Of a stretch of DNA of 64,000 bases, positions 8,401 to 16,732 are shown piece after piece. Both the position numbers and the translations under genes were made by a program. The notes under the pieces are model-generated. The model saw only the letters and a list, made by a program, of their open reading frames with translations. It ran no database searches and was not told the DNA's origin. Position 1 is the first letter of the stretch; each line of letters starts with the position of its first letter. Origin of the DNA: Bacteroidetes bacterium UBA1941 (GTDB lineage: Bacteria; Bacteroidota; Bacteroidia; Chitinophagales; LD1); NCBI GenBank assembly GCA_002336805.1, contig DDEZ01000006.1:1-64000 (forward strand), written 5' to 3'.

Positions 8401-11400
8401 GATCTGGCGCAGTACTACCTGGTTATGCGTCCATGCTAGCTCAAATACACGGTCCTTATGATGCTTGTCCTGATATTTATCTACCATAGCCTGACAGGCC
8501 TCACGGGTATCGGCCATGCCTGTCAACATGTCTACCAGCAGCGTTTCGTCTTCCTCCAGTATCACCTGATAGCGGATAGATACTATCGGATCCAGCACAG
8601 GGCCCTGGCTGCCGGATAGCGCATCTGCACTGAGCATGGCCTTTGGGTTAGCTACTGTATTGCCCCTGCCTATAAACTTCATCCTGTCTGTCTCATACGA
8701 GATCTCCTGCGCCTTAGTGCCGTGCACCTTCATCAGGTGTAGCATCCATGGTTCTTTATCATTGGCGCCTCTGGGGCGGCGGGTGCAGATGATAGCGTTC
8801 TGTGCAGGCAGTATCTCAGTCTGCACAAAGAGATTGCTAAAGGCCGGATGTGCAGCATCTGCTGCAGCAGGAGCTATGACCACCTCTGCATAGCTGGTGA
8901 TGTCTATCACTTTCCTGCGCCCCGATCTGTTTGTGATATGCAGGCGCCGCATCTCAATATCATCTTCCGGAGATACTACTATCTCCGTATGCATCTCTAT
9001 CTCCTGCTGGCGGTCACGCAGGTCCGCACGTCCCTGTGAGAAGGCGGCCTCGTAGTACTTGCTCTTGCGCAGGGTAGGCTGATGTGCTGTAGACCAGTAC
9101 TGACCGGTCTCCAGATCGCGGATATAGCAGAAGGTACCCCAGTTGTCAGATGTACTGTCTTCCCTCCAGCGTGTCACTGCCAGGTTTTTCCACCTGCTGT
9201 AGCCGCCACCGGAGTTGCTCACCATCACATGATAGTTGCCATTGGATAGCAGCTGTACCTCTGGTACCGGTGTATGCGGTGTACGGATGATCCTGACCTC
9301 AGAGCCACTCACTACAGAGTGTGCATCTGCCGTATCAGTAGTGTGTGCATAGTAGGATGTGGCCTTAGGTATACGCTCCTCTAGTAGCAGCATCGTAGCC
9401 TGAAACTGCGGCTCCGCCTCAAACCTCTTTTGCATAGGCTGGCTGAGAAGCAGGTAGGAGAGGGACAGCAGGCTCATGCCCTGATGATGCGCCATGTATG
9501 ACTGCACGAGCGCAAATGACTGTCCTCGTGGTAGGCGTGCGGGAGTATAGTCTACTGCCTCATACATGCCGTATTTGCCCTCAAATCCCAGTGTGGCCAT
9601 GTGCTGCAGATTAGTACAGGCGCGCTCCGGTGATACCATGAGCGCCATGACAGAAGCGTACGGTGCGACCACGAGATCTTCACCCAGCCCCCTTTTCAAT
9701 CCCAGCCCCGGCACACCAAAAGCTTTGTACTGATAGTTCTGAGCAGCATCTATCATATTGTATCCGCTCTCAGAGATACCCCACGGCACACCACGTTCCT
9801 TGCCGTATTGTATCTGACGCTGTACACTCGTTTTGTCTGTCTGGTTGATCAGTGTATTGTCCAGGCTCGGCATCACGAGCATCGGCATCAGGTATTCAAA
9901 CATGGAGCCGCTCCATGAGAGCAGGATCGGATTGCCGTTCACATTGACTATCAGGCGGCCGAGCGCAAACCAGCTCTCCTGCGGTATCTTGCCCTGCGCT
10001 ATAGCCAGGAATACAGCCAGTCTGGCCTCTGATGCCAGCAGGTCATAGTAGCTGCCATCCATGCGATGCTCATCTGCATTGTATCCTATGGTAAGGAGTC
10101 GCTTATTTTTATCATACAAGAAGTCCCATTCCATATTGGCAAAATCCGAGCATTGATTGGCAAGGTATTCTGCATGAGACATCAGTGCTTTGGCCTGATC
10201 ACAGCCGGCAGTGATAGCCGCATTGTATGCCTCATACCACGGCTCGTGGCTGTATGTTGCCTCGGCCAGTGATAGGCGCGACAGTTCACGGAGTGTAGGT
10301 ATGGATGGCATGCGCTGTAGCGATGGCAGTTCAGCCGGGAGCGATAGGAAAACCCAAGGTGCAAGGGTGCGCATCTCCTCCAGAGGTGACGAGATCTGTG
10401 CCTCCAGTGCCTGCTTCCAGTAGTGTGTCTTGCTGTTATTGTCAGTCTGTAGATATTTAGATACGGAGCTATACTTAGCCAGCAGTCGCTCCAGTGCTAT
10501 GCGCGTGTCAGAAAGCGTAGATGGCTGAGCGCTGCATGTATTCTCCAGCTCTGTTTTAAATTCTTTGAGTACAGCAAAGTCTCTTTTATTCACAGTGTCG
10601 GCCAGTATCCTGAGCGTATTGCGCAGGCCTTCAAAAAGGTTTTCGCCCACTATCTGCTGATCAGGTACGGCTAGTAAACCCTGCCGTAGTGTGAGCAGGT
10701 GCCCTCCAAAGTTGCCGCTATCTACAGAGGAAACATAGCGTGGACGAAGCGGCGCCAGCGTTTGGGTATCATACCAGTTGTACAGATGGCCGTGAAAACG
10801 CTCCATCTTCTGCAGGGAGCCAAAAGTTTTGCCCACCCTATCCAGCATCTGGCTCATGGTGATATAGCTGAAGTCGTGAGCTGTGAGAGACGCTAATAGA
10901 GATAGTCCAATATTGGTAGGTGACGTGCGATGAGCGATGGCGGATACAGGCTGCTCTTGAAAATTGTCAGGTGGCAGCCAGTTGTCATCAGCATTGACAA
11001 ACTCCTCAAAGAATGCCCATGTTTTGCGTGTCAGCTTCTGTAGGAAGATCGTTTGCTCATATGTCAGCTCAGCTATTTTGCGCGCTACAGGCTGACTCAC
11101 AAACCATGTGATGAAAGGAGCAATGAGCCAGAGCGCGATGATGGGGCCGGCCACATAGAGCGCATGGGAACCCTTGATACTGAGGTAGGCGACTACTGCT
11201 ATAGCAGTCAGCGGCTCCATTATCATAGATAGATATGATCCGACGAGGCGGTTAGTACTGCTGAGCTCGGTAAATCCTGATGGGTTCCACTCGAGCAGGT
11301 GGCGCCGGGATATAAGCATGCGCCAGCACGACCGCACTATGGCATCCAGGTTCATAAATGCCTCGTATGGCAGGCAGATCGCACTGAACATGGCTGCTAT

Positions 11401-14037
11401 AGCGGCATTGCCGGCAGAGCGGCCTGATATGATCACGTGATGCATTAGTATCACGTCCTTCGGTTTATGCAGGATGTTCCAGAAATTGCTCACAAGGCCG
11501 GGCAGAATGATGATGCCTGTCACAATGAGTGTCCACCAGCCGGCATCCGGTAGCAGCAGCCAGCTGAGTATGATGAGTGCTGTGACTGCCGGAGGGAAAA
11601 GGCTCCTGCGCAGGTTGTCAAATATTTTCCAGCGGGAGAGGGCGTCCAGTGGATTCTTGCGCCAGCGGTGGTCCGCTCCGGGCACCCAAGGCAGGCACCA
11701 GGCAGCTATCTGCCAGTCACCACGGATCCAGCGGTGGCGACGCTTCATATCCGTACTATATAGTGACGGATATTTCTCATATAGCTGCACATCACTGAGC
11801 AGGCCGGAGCGCGTATAGCAGCCCTCCAGCAGGTCATGGCTCAGGATGCGGTTTTCAGGAAACCTATCACCGAGTGTTCTTTCAAAAATATCTACATCAT
11901 AGATGCCCTTGCCTATAAAGGAGCCCTCACCAAACAGGTCCTGGTATACATCAGACGTGAGGCGGGTATATGGATCCAGGCCGGGTTCATTGCCGTTCAT
12001 ATGGGCATAGCGGCTGCTATCCTCACGCGGCATGCTGGTAGATACGCGCGGTTGCAAGATGCCGTATCCTTCGGTCACACGTTTTGTCTGCTCATCGTAC
12101 ACTGCTTTATTGAGCGGGTGAGCCATGGTGGCTACTATCTTCCACGCGCTATCGCGCGGTAGCTGCGTGTCAGCATCCAGTGTGAGTACATATACTACCT
12201 GGCGCAGGATAGACTGATCGCCTATGATCTTTGTAAATTTGTCATGCGCCTGTCCCCTCAGGAGATGATTCAGGTCAGACAGTTTGCCTCTCTTGCGCTC
12301 ATACCCCATCCATTTTTTCTCCACAGGATTCCACAGTCGCGGCCTGTGAAACAAGAAGAAGATGCTGTGCTTTCCCCTCTGATATTTTTGATTAAGTTTC
12401 TCTATGCATTCTACTGCATATTGTACTAGTTCATCATCTTCCGGCAGGTGCTCCTTGTCAGCATCGCGGAGGTCAGATAGCAGGCCATAATATAGGTTGC
12501 CATCCTGATTGGCCAGGTACCTGATCTCCAGGGCCTCTGCCAGTCGATCTATCTCTGCGATACTTGTGATCATGCACGGCACGGCTACCAGTGTAGTGGC
12601 CTCATCAGGTATATGGTTCTCATAGTCCATGCGCGGCAGTAGATCAGGTCTCACAGTGAGGGTGCATATGAAGTTGATCAAGGCTACTGCCAGCTGGCTG
12701 GCAGATATAAATGCCACGATACCAAAGGCTATGATCAGAGCGATATCATCCGGCTGCAGTTTCCACACCTCGTAGGTGATAGCGGCAGTCACGCCCGCAG
12801 TGATGAGGATCGTAGGAAGCAAGTAGGCCAATAATGGATGTCTGGCCAGCAGGCGGCGCATGCGCTCTGCAAAGCTGACCTCCCGTGCTGCCAGTCGCTC
12901 TGTATCTTTCAGTCCTGCGCCGATCAGGTAGTAGCCCACATGGCTGTGGCGGGGATCCCCGCCACTATGAGCCAGAGAGAGTGCGATATTGGCTACTTCC
13001 AGTTCCGTTTTGTGTGATTTTTCTGCTATGCCCTCTACGATATGCCGGTATCGGTCACGAGTATAAAAATCCATCTGAGGATAGAGCGGGTCCTTTCTTA
13101 GCTCTTGCTCTATCACGCTATTAGATTCTACAAACTCGCGCCAGTCCATCGTGCCGAGTGAGCGGAGGCTGTTGATGGCGTTGCTCACTGACAGCTGATC
13201 TGCCGCCTGCTTCTGGTTTTCAGCCTGTACGAGTTCATCACTGGTATAGCCACTCTCTGCCAGCCGGTCCTCCAGCCAGGTCAGCGCTTGTGCTACACTA
13301 GGCCCCTTACCCCTCAGCTGCCGTGTGATCTCAGCTACAAAGGAGCGCTCCAGGGGTGGATTGGAGCGCGCCATATCTGCTATGACCAGTATCAGGTCGC
13401 GCGGATTACTTTCTATAGTATCCAGTATGAGCTTAGACCAGTAGTCAGCTTCGTTGCGGTGTATGCGCTCCGCTGCTATAGAGGCTGACACGCGGCGCAG
13501 ATTTTCCAGCAGGGCGAGGCGTATCATGATAGGCACACCCCATAGCTCTCCGATACGCAGGTGCGTCACCGTCTGGTAGGCCCGGAGGAAGTTATTGACC
13601 GTCTCCATGTCCAGCCTGCCATCACTGTGGGATACTATCTCCAGCGCTATATCATATACACGCGGCAGGCCGGCAGACGAGCCCGTGGATAGCTGTGGCA
13701 ATCCTTCGCTGTATAGTTTTGGCAGGTGCTTTTTGGCTATCTGGATCTGCTCTTCTATCATGTAGAAGTTATCCAGCAGCCACTCGCCGGCGGGTGTGAT
13801 CTGGTAGTTCTTTTTGACCGTCTGGGTCAGTAGTGCATGGACCTCCAGCAGCAGGTGTTCATTGTCAGCCAGCCTGCCCAGCAGGCGGTCTGCAGATCCC
13901 CGGGTGCTGATCTGGTGCGAGGCAGCCAGTGCCCGTGCGTGCTGCTCCATTTGCTCCGAGCTGAAAAGCTCTCTGCGCAGTGGTTCCTCAGGGGCTGCTC
14001 TTTGCTCAAAAATATTGCCTTGAAAAGTAAGTTTCAT
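5461..14037 (-). CDS. cyclic beta-1,2-glucan synthase type protein (NdvB/Cgs-like)
   Basis: At about 2858 residues this matches the usual size of NdvB/ChvB/Cgs, the inner-membrane enzyme that polymerises UDP-glucose and cyclises it to periplasmic beta-1,2-glucan. Two membrane segments lie near 415-480. A GT84-type catalytic region contains TLDADTQLPR near 620. More membrane segments follow at about 800-1000, then a glycoamylase-like domain (about 1300-1530; WDFLYDKNKRLLTIGYN, YMAHHQGMSLL). Two GH94 N-terminal beta-domains precede the C-terminal GH94 phosphorylase domain with GTGDWNDGMD near 2540. The start is at 14037 (MKLTFQGNIF); 14073 is an alternative. It is divergent from the pentose phosphate operon, which shares its hexose-phosphate substrates. 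The product could also be a linear glucan or another beta-glucan; the ring product is inferred. Confidence 0.82.
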   Translation of the reverse strand: MKLTFQGNIFEQRAAPEEPLRRELFSSEQMEQHARALAASHQISTRGSADRLLGRLADNEHLLLEVHALLTQTVKKNYQITPAGEWLLDNFYMIEEQIQIAKKHLPKLYSEGLPQLSTGSSAGLPRVYDIALEIVSHSDGRLDMETVNNFLRAYQTVTHLRIGELWGVPIMIRLALLENLRRVSASIAAERIHRNEADYWSKLILDTIESNPRDLILVIADMARSNPPLERSFVAEITRQLRGKGPSVAQALTWLEDRLAESGYTSDELVQAENQKQAADQLSVSNAINSLRSLGTMDWREFVESNSVIEQELRKDPLYPQMDFYTRDRYRHIVEGIAEKSHKTELEVANIALSLAHSGGDPRHSHVGYYLIGAGLKDTERLAAREVSFAERMRRLLARHPLLAYLLPTILITAGVTAAITYEVWKLQPDDIALIIAFGIVAFISASQLAVALINFICTLTVRPDLLPRMDYENHIPDEATTLVAVPCMITSIAEIDRLAEALEIRYLANQDGNLYYGLLSDLRDADKEHLPEDDELVQYAVECIEKLNQKYQRGKHSIFFLFHRPRLWNPVEKKWMGYERKRGKLSDLNHLLRGQAHDKFTKIIGDQSILRQVVYVLTLDADTQLPRDSAWKIVATMAHPLNKAVYDEQTKRVTEGYGILQPRVSTSMPREDSSRYAHMNGNEPGLDPYTRLTSDVYQDLFGEGSFIGKGIYDVDIFERTLGDRFPENRILSHDLLEGCYTRSGLLSDVQLYEKYPSLYSTDMKRRHRWIRGDWQIAAWCLPWVPGADHRWRKNPLDALSRWKIFDNLRRSLFPPAVTALIILSWLLLPDAGWWTLIVTGIIILPGLVSNFWNILHKPKDVILMHHVIISGRSAGNAAIAAMFSAICLPYEAFMNLDAIVRSCWRMLISRRHLLEWNPSGFTELSSTNRLVGSYLSMIMEPLTAIAVVAYLSIKGSHALYVAGPIIALWLIAPFITWFVSQPVARKIAELTYEQTIFLQKLTRKTWAFFEEFVNADDNWLPPDNFQEQPVSAIAHRTSPTNIGLSLLASLTAHDFSYITMSQMLDRVGKTFGSLQKMERFHGHLYNWYDTQTLAPLRPRYVSSVDSGNFGGHLLTLRQGLLAVPDQQIVGENLFEGLRNTLRILADTVNKRDFAVLKEFKTELENTCSAQPSTLSDTRIALERLLAKYSSVSKYLQTDNNSKTHYWKQALEAQISSPLEEMRTLAPWVFLSLPAELPSLQRMPSIPTLRELSRLSLAEATYSHEPWYEAYNAAITAGCDQAKALMSHAEYLANQCSDFANMEWDFLYDKNKRLLTIGYNADEHRMDGSYYDLLASEARLAVFLAIAQGKIPQESWFALGRLIVNVNGNPILLSWSGSMFEYLMPMLVMPSLDNTLINQTDKTSVQRQIQYGKERGVPWGISESGYNMIDAAQNYQYKAFGVPGLGLKRGLGEDLVVAPYASVMALMVSPERACTNLQHMATLGFEGKYGMYEAVDYTPARLPRGQSFALVQSYMAHHQGMSLLSLSYLLLSQPMQKRFEAEPQFQATMLLLEERIPKATSYYAHTTDTADAHSVVSGSEVRIIRTPHTPVPEVQLLSNGNYHVMVSNSGGGYSRWKNLAVTRWREDSTSDNWGTFCYIRDLETGQYWSTAHQPTLRKSKYYEAAFSQGRADLRDRQQEIEMHTEIVVSPEDDIEMRRLHITNRSGRRKVIDITSYAEVVIAPAAADAAHPAFSNLFVQTEILPAQNAIICTRRPRGANDKEPWMLHLMKVHGTKAQEISYETDRMKFIGRGNTVANPKAMLSADALSGSQGPVLDPIVSIRYQVILEEDETLLVDMLTGMADTREACQAMVDKYQDKHHKDRVFELAWTHNQVVLRQINASEAEAQLYSRLAGSVLYINPALRAEPAILIKNRKGQSGLWPYSISGDLPIVLLRVGENANVDLIRQLVQAHTFWRMKGLLVDLVIWNESHGGYRQALQNQITSLIAGKTTEQSGGIFVRGADQVPVEDTVLMQTVARICISSADNSLLEFINRKTPGKAAIPYIIPTQTHQPTEDLKLKADDLIFDNGYGGFSSDGREYIIRITDSVRTPAPWVNVLANADFGTLVSESGQCYTWSENAHEYRLTPWSNDAVSDQGGETFYIRDEESGYYWSPLPLMSAVASPYKVRHGFGYSVFEHIEAGIQSEVWVYVDLAATIKFTVLKLKNISGRVRKLSVTGYADWVLGDLKAKTSMYVTTEIDTDTGAILARNPYSTEFPDRVAFFDTDESNKSYTGSRTEFLGRNATIQSPDAMSRLRLSSRMGIGADPCAAIQVTFELSEYQSRDVTFRLGAGKHHADAVNTIRQLKGRDKAQEALDKVRHYWSEAVSTVQVQTPDQAVNTMANGWLVYQVLASRVWARSGFYQSGGAFGFRDQLQDIMALLYSEPSLARRQILLHASKQFKEGDVMHWWHPPVGRGVRTKCSDDYLWLPFVTERYIRCTGDVSILDETVSFIEGRQLNPDEESNYDLPLISGESASLYEHCIRAIRHGMRYGEHGLTLIGTGDWNDGMDQVGRHGKGESVWLSFFLFDILKRFAGVAQLRGDDEFAKVCDKEATLLQEHIEQNAWDGEWYRRAYFDDGTPLGTASNTECRIDSIAQSWSVISGAAGMERRTQALESAYRYLVSRDENLIKLLDPPFDSSALEPGYIKGYVPGIRENGGQYTHAAIWLIIAFAEVGRNDRVGELLAMINPLNHGKDAAHIDTYKVEPYVIAGDVYAASHLGRGGWTWYSGSAGWFYRLIIEYVVGLRKEGDKLHFRPCVPDDWQAFRVQYRYGASTYTITFANKGKAVTSVTVDGAAVADLTIILSDDGRDHAVEVALS

Positions 14038-14211
14038 CAGAAGAAGAGAACAATTAGTGAGAAGGTGAATCACTAAGGGTTTAAAAAAGTCATGCCAATC
14101 TGCTCATTAGTATACTATACCTTAGAGAAGGAAAAGGTGCGGTGCTTGGAATGAGATTTGATGAAGGGCTATATCCCCACCTATCCCTCAGCATAGCTAA
14201 ATACCCCTGAC

Positions 14212-16260
14212 ATGGATGACACCACAATAGAAAATAAAAGCATCAATACAATCAGATGCCTGGCTATAGACGCCGTGCAAAAAGCAAACTCCGGGCACCC
14301 CGGTACGCCGATGGCACTGGCCCCGGCAGCATATACCCTTTGGATGAAGCACATGAGCTTTGACCCTACTGATCCTCAGTGGCTCAATAGGGATCGCTTT
14401 ATCTTGTCAAATGGTCACGCATCTATGCTCCAGTACGCTATGCTACACCTGACGGGATACGATCTCAGCCTGGAGGATATCAAAAATTTCAGACAATGGG
14501 GAAGTATCACCCCAGGTCACCCGGAGTATCGCCTCACGCCGGGTGTCGAGACTACCACGGGACCGCTGGGTCAGGGTATCATGACTGCGGTAGGCATGGC
14601 TATGGCAGAAGCGCATCTCAGCGCAGTATTCAATAAGGACGGGTATAAGATCATCGATCACTATACTTATGTCTTCTGTAGTGACGGAGACCTGATGGAG
14701 GGTGCCTCTCATGAAGCTGCATCTGTGGCAGGTCACCTCAAACTGGGCAAACTGATCTGCCTCTACGATGACAATCATATATCCATAGAGGGCGATACAG
14801 CACTCACGTATTCTGATGACGTAGCCAAGAGGTTTGAAGCCTATCACTGGCATGTGATAGACCTGGGGGATAAGGGCAACGATATAGCAGCCATATCTGC
14901 GGCATACGATGAGGCCCGTCGCGAGACTGACAGGCCCACTATGATCATACTACGCACTCATATCGGCTATGGCTCTCCGCACAAGCAGGATAAGGCATCT
15001 GCTCATGGCTCCCCACTGGGAGAGGATGAGGTGAGACTGACAAAAGAATTTTACGGCTGGCCGGCAGATGCTAAATTTCTGGTGCCGGATGATGTGGCCG
15101 TGCACATGAAGGCGCCCGGTGAAAAAGGCAAAGAAGCACATCAGGCCTGGCAGAAACTCTATGCTGACTACAAGGCCGCCTACCCTACAGAGGCTACACA
15201 GCTGGATCACTACCTGTCACAAAAACTCCCTGAGGGGTGGAAAGCAGCGCTGCCCATTTATAAGCCTGAAGATGGGCCTAAGGCTACAAGGTCTGTGACT
15301 GCAGATGTACTGAAAGCGGTGGCTCCATTGCTGCCGTGGCTGATCGGTGGGAGTGGAGACCTCGAGCCGTCTACCGAGACCATGATCAAGACATCGGGTT
15401 ATTTTGCCGCAGGCAAATATGAAAACAGGAATATAGCCTGGGGAGTGCGGGAGCATGTGATGTGTGCAGCCAGCTCCGGCCTGGCGCTGCATGGTGGTGT
15501 GAGGCCATATGCATCTACGTTTTTCATTTTTACAGACTATGCGCGGCCTGCTATACGGCTGGCCTGTATCATGGAGCTGCCTGTGATATATGTGATGACC
15601 CATGACTCTATAGGGCTGGGAGAAGACGGCACGACGCACCAGCCGGTAGAGCACCTGGCCTCATTTCGCGCTATGCCGCATATGTGCCTGATACGCCCCG
15701 CAGATGCCAATGAGGCTACCTATGCCTGGCAGGCTGCTATAGAGCGCACTGCAGGGCCCACTATGCTGGTACTCTCCCGGCAGAAGCTACCAGTTTTTGA
15801 CAGGGCAAAAACTGCCGATGCGAGTGGAGTGCTGTGCGGTGCCTATGTCATATCTCCGGAGCAAAAGATGATGCTCTACCGCGCCAATGAAAAAGAACAG
15901 GCTGCCCCGCCAGATGCCATACTGATAGCATCGGGATCAGAGGTACAGATCGCAATGGAGGCCCAGCAGCAGCTACTGAAGAGTGATATCAATGTGCGTG
16001 TGGTCAGCATGCCGAGCTGGGAGCTATTCCGTCAGCAGCCTGAGGAATACCGTAATACAGTGCTGCCTCCATCAGTCAAAGCTCGCATAGCTATAGAGGC
16101 AGGATCACCACAGGGCTGGGAAGAGTGGGTAGGAGAGCAGGGCAGAGTGGTGGGCATATCAAAATTTGGTGCCAGCGCTCCTGACAAAGACCTGTACCAG
16201 CATTATGGCCTGACCGCAGAGACCGTGGTCGGCATGACTAAAAGAATCATCATCAAATGA
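14212..16260 (+). CDS. tkt: transketolase
   Basis: A thiamine-diphosphate enzyme that moves two-carbon ketol units between sugar phosphates in the non-oxidative pentose phosphate pathway. The 682-residue product is full length for the family. It has the N-terminal substrate and TPP residues (NSGHPGTPM near 27, NGHASM, GPLGQG), the TPP/Mg motif SDGDLMEG near 165 with the Asn in DDNHISIEGDT, and the pyrimidine-domain motif GVREHVM near 405. It is the first gene of a seven-gene sugar-phosphate operon. Its last codon overlaps the start of rpiB by 4 bp (ATGA), which implies translational coupling. A 174-bp spacer separates it from the divergent glucan synthase gene. Confidence 0.97.
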   Translation: MDDTTIENKSINTIRCLAIDAVQKANSGHPGTPMALAPAAYTLWMKHMSFDPTDPQWLNRDRFILSNGHASMLQYAMLHLTGYDLSLEDIKNFRQWGSITPGHPEYRLTPGVETTTGPLGQGIMTAVGMAMAEAHLSAVFNKDGYKIIDHYTYVFCSDGDLMEGASHEAASVAGHLKLGKLICLYDDNHISIEGDTALTYSDDVAKRFEAYHWHVIDLGDKGNDIAAISAAYDEARRETDRPTMIILRTHIGYGSPHKQDKASAHGSPLGEDEVRLTKEFYGWPADAKFLVPDDVAVHMKAPGEKGKEAHQAWQKLYADYKAAYPTEATQLDHYLSQKLPEGWKAALPIYKPEDGPKATRSVTADVLKAVAPLLPWLIGGSGDLEPSTETMIKTSGYFAAGKYENRNIAWGVREHVMCAASSGLALHGGVRPYASTFFIFTDYARPAIRLACIMELPVIYVMTHDSIGLGEDGTTHQPVEHLASFRAMPHMCLIRPADANEATYAWQAAIERTAGPTMLVLSRQKLPVFDRAKTADASGVLCGAYVISPEQKMMLYRANEKEQAAPPDAILIASGSEVQIAMEAQQQLLKSDINVRVVSMPSWELFRQQPEEYRNTVLPPSVKARIAIEAGSPQGWEEWVGEQGRVVGISKFGASAPDKDLYQHYGLTAETVVGMTKRIIIK

Positions 16261-16709
16261 AAGTGGCTATAGCGGCTGACCATGCCGGATATGAATACAA
16301 GGCTGCCTTGCTGGCCAGATTGGCCACACTGGGATATGAGGTCGCTGACCTGGGGGCGCATGATACTGCACCGTCAGACTATCCTGACCATGCCACACAT
16401 GTGGCAAAGGCTATCCAGTCACAGCAGTGTGACAGGGGTATACTGATATGCGGGAGCGGAGTCGGAGTGAGCATCGCTGCCAATAAGTTTAAAGGTATAC
16501 GCGCGGGTGTATGCCATGACACCTACTCAGCTCATCAGTGCGTGGAGCATGATGATGCCAATGTGATCTGTATAGGTCAGCGTGTAGTAGGTATCGAGCT
16601 GATGTACGAGCTGGTAGAGGCATTCCTTGCTGCCAGTTTCACGCGGGAGGTGCGCCATATGAGGCGTGTGGGCAAAGTAGCCCTGATAGAAGAGCAGAAT
16701 ATGAAATGA
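16257..16709 (+). CDS. rpiB: ribose 5-phosphate isomerase B
   Basis: Interconverts ribulose 5-phosphate and ribose 5-phosphate. The 150-residue product has the RpiB/LacAB fold signature: AADHAGYEYK at the N-terminus, DYPDHA near 42, the catalytic Cys in ICGSGVGVSIAANK near 65, and the HDDANVICIGQR segment near 100. It overlaps the 3' end of tkt by four bases and is followed 23 bp later by pgi in the same operon. Only the B type is encoded here; no rpiA is in the window. Confidence 0.96.
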   Translation: MKVAIAADHAGYEYKAALLARLATLGYEVADLGAHDTAPSDYPDHATHVAKAIQSQQCDRGILICGSGVGVSIAANKFKGIRAGVCHDTYSAHQCVEHDDANVICIGQRVVGIELMYELVEAFLAASFTREVRHMRRVGKVALIEEQNMK

Positions 16710-16732
16710 CATACAAAACATAAATTAGATCC

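Noticed and set aside
5510..13488. many plus-strand frames over the glucan synthase
   Set aside because: All are antisense to one long conserved gene and none has a recognisable domain.
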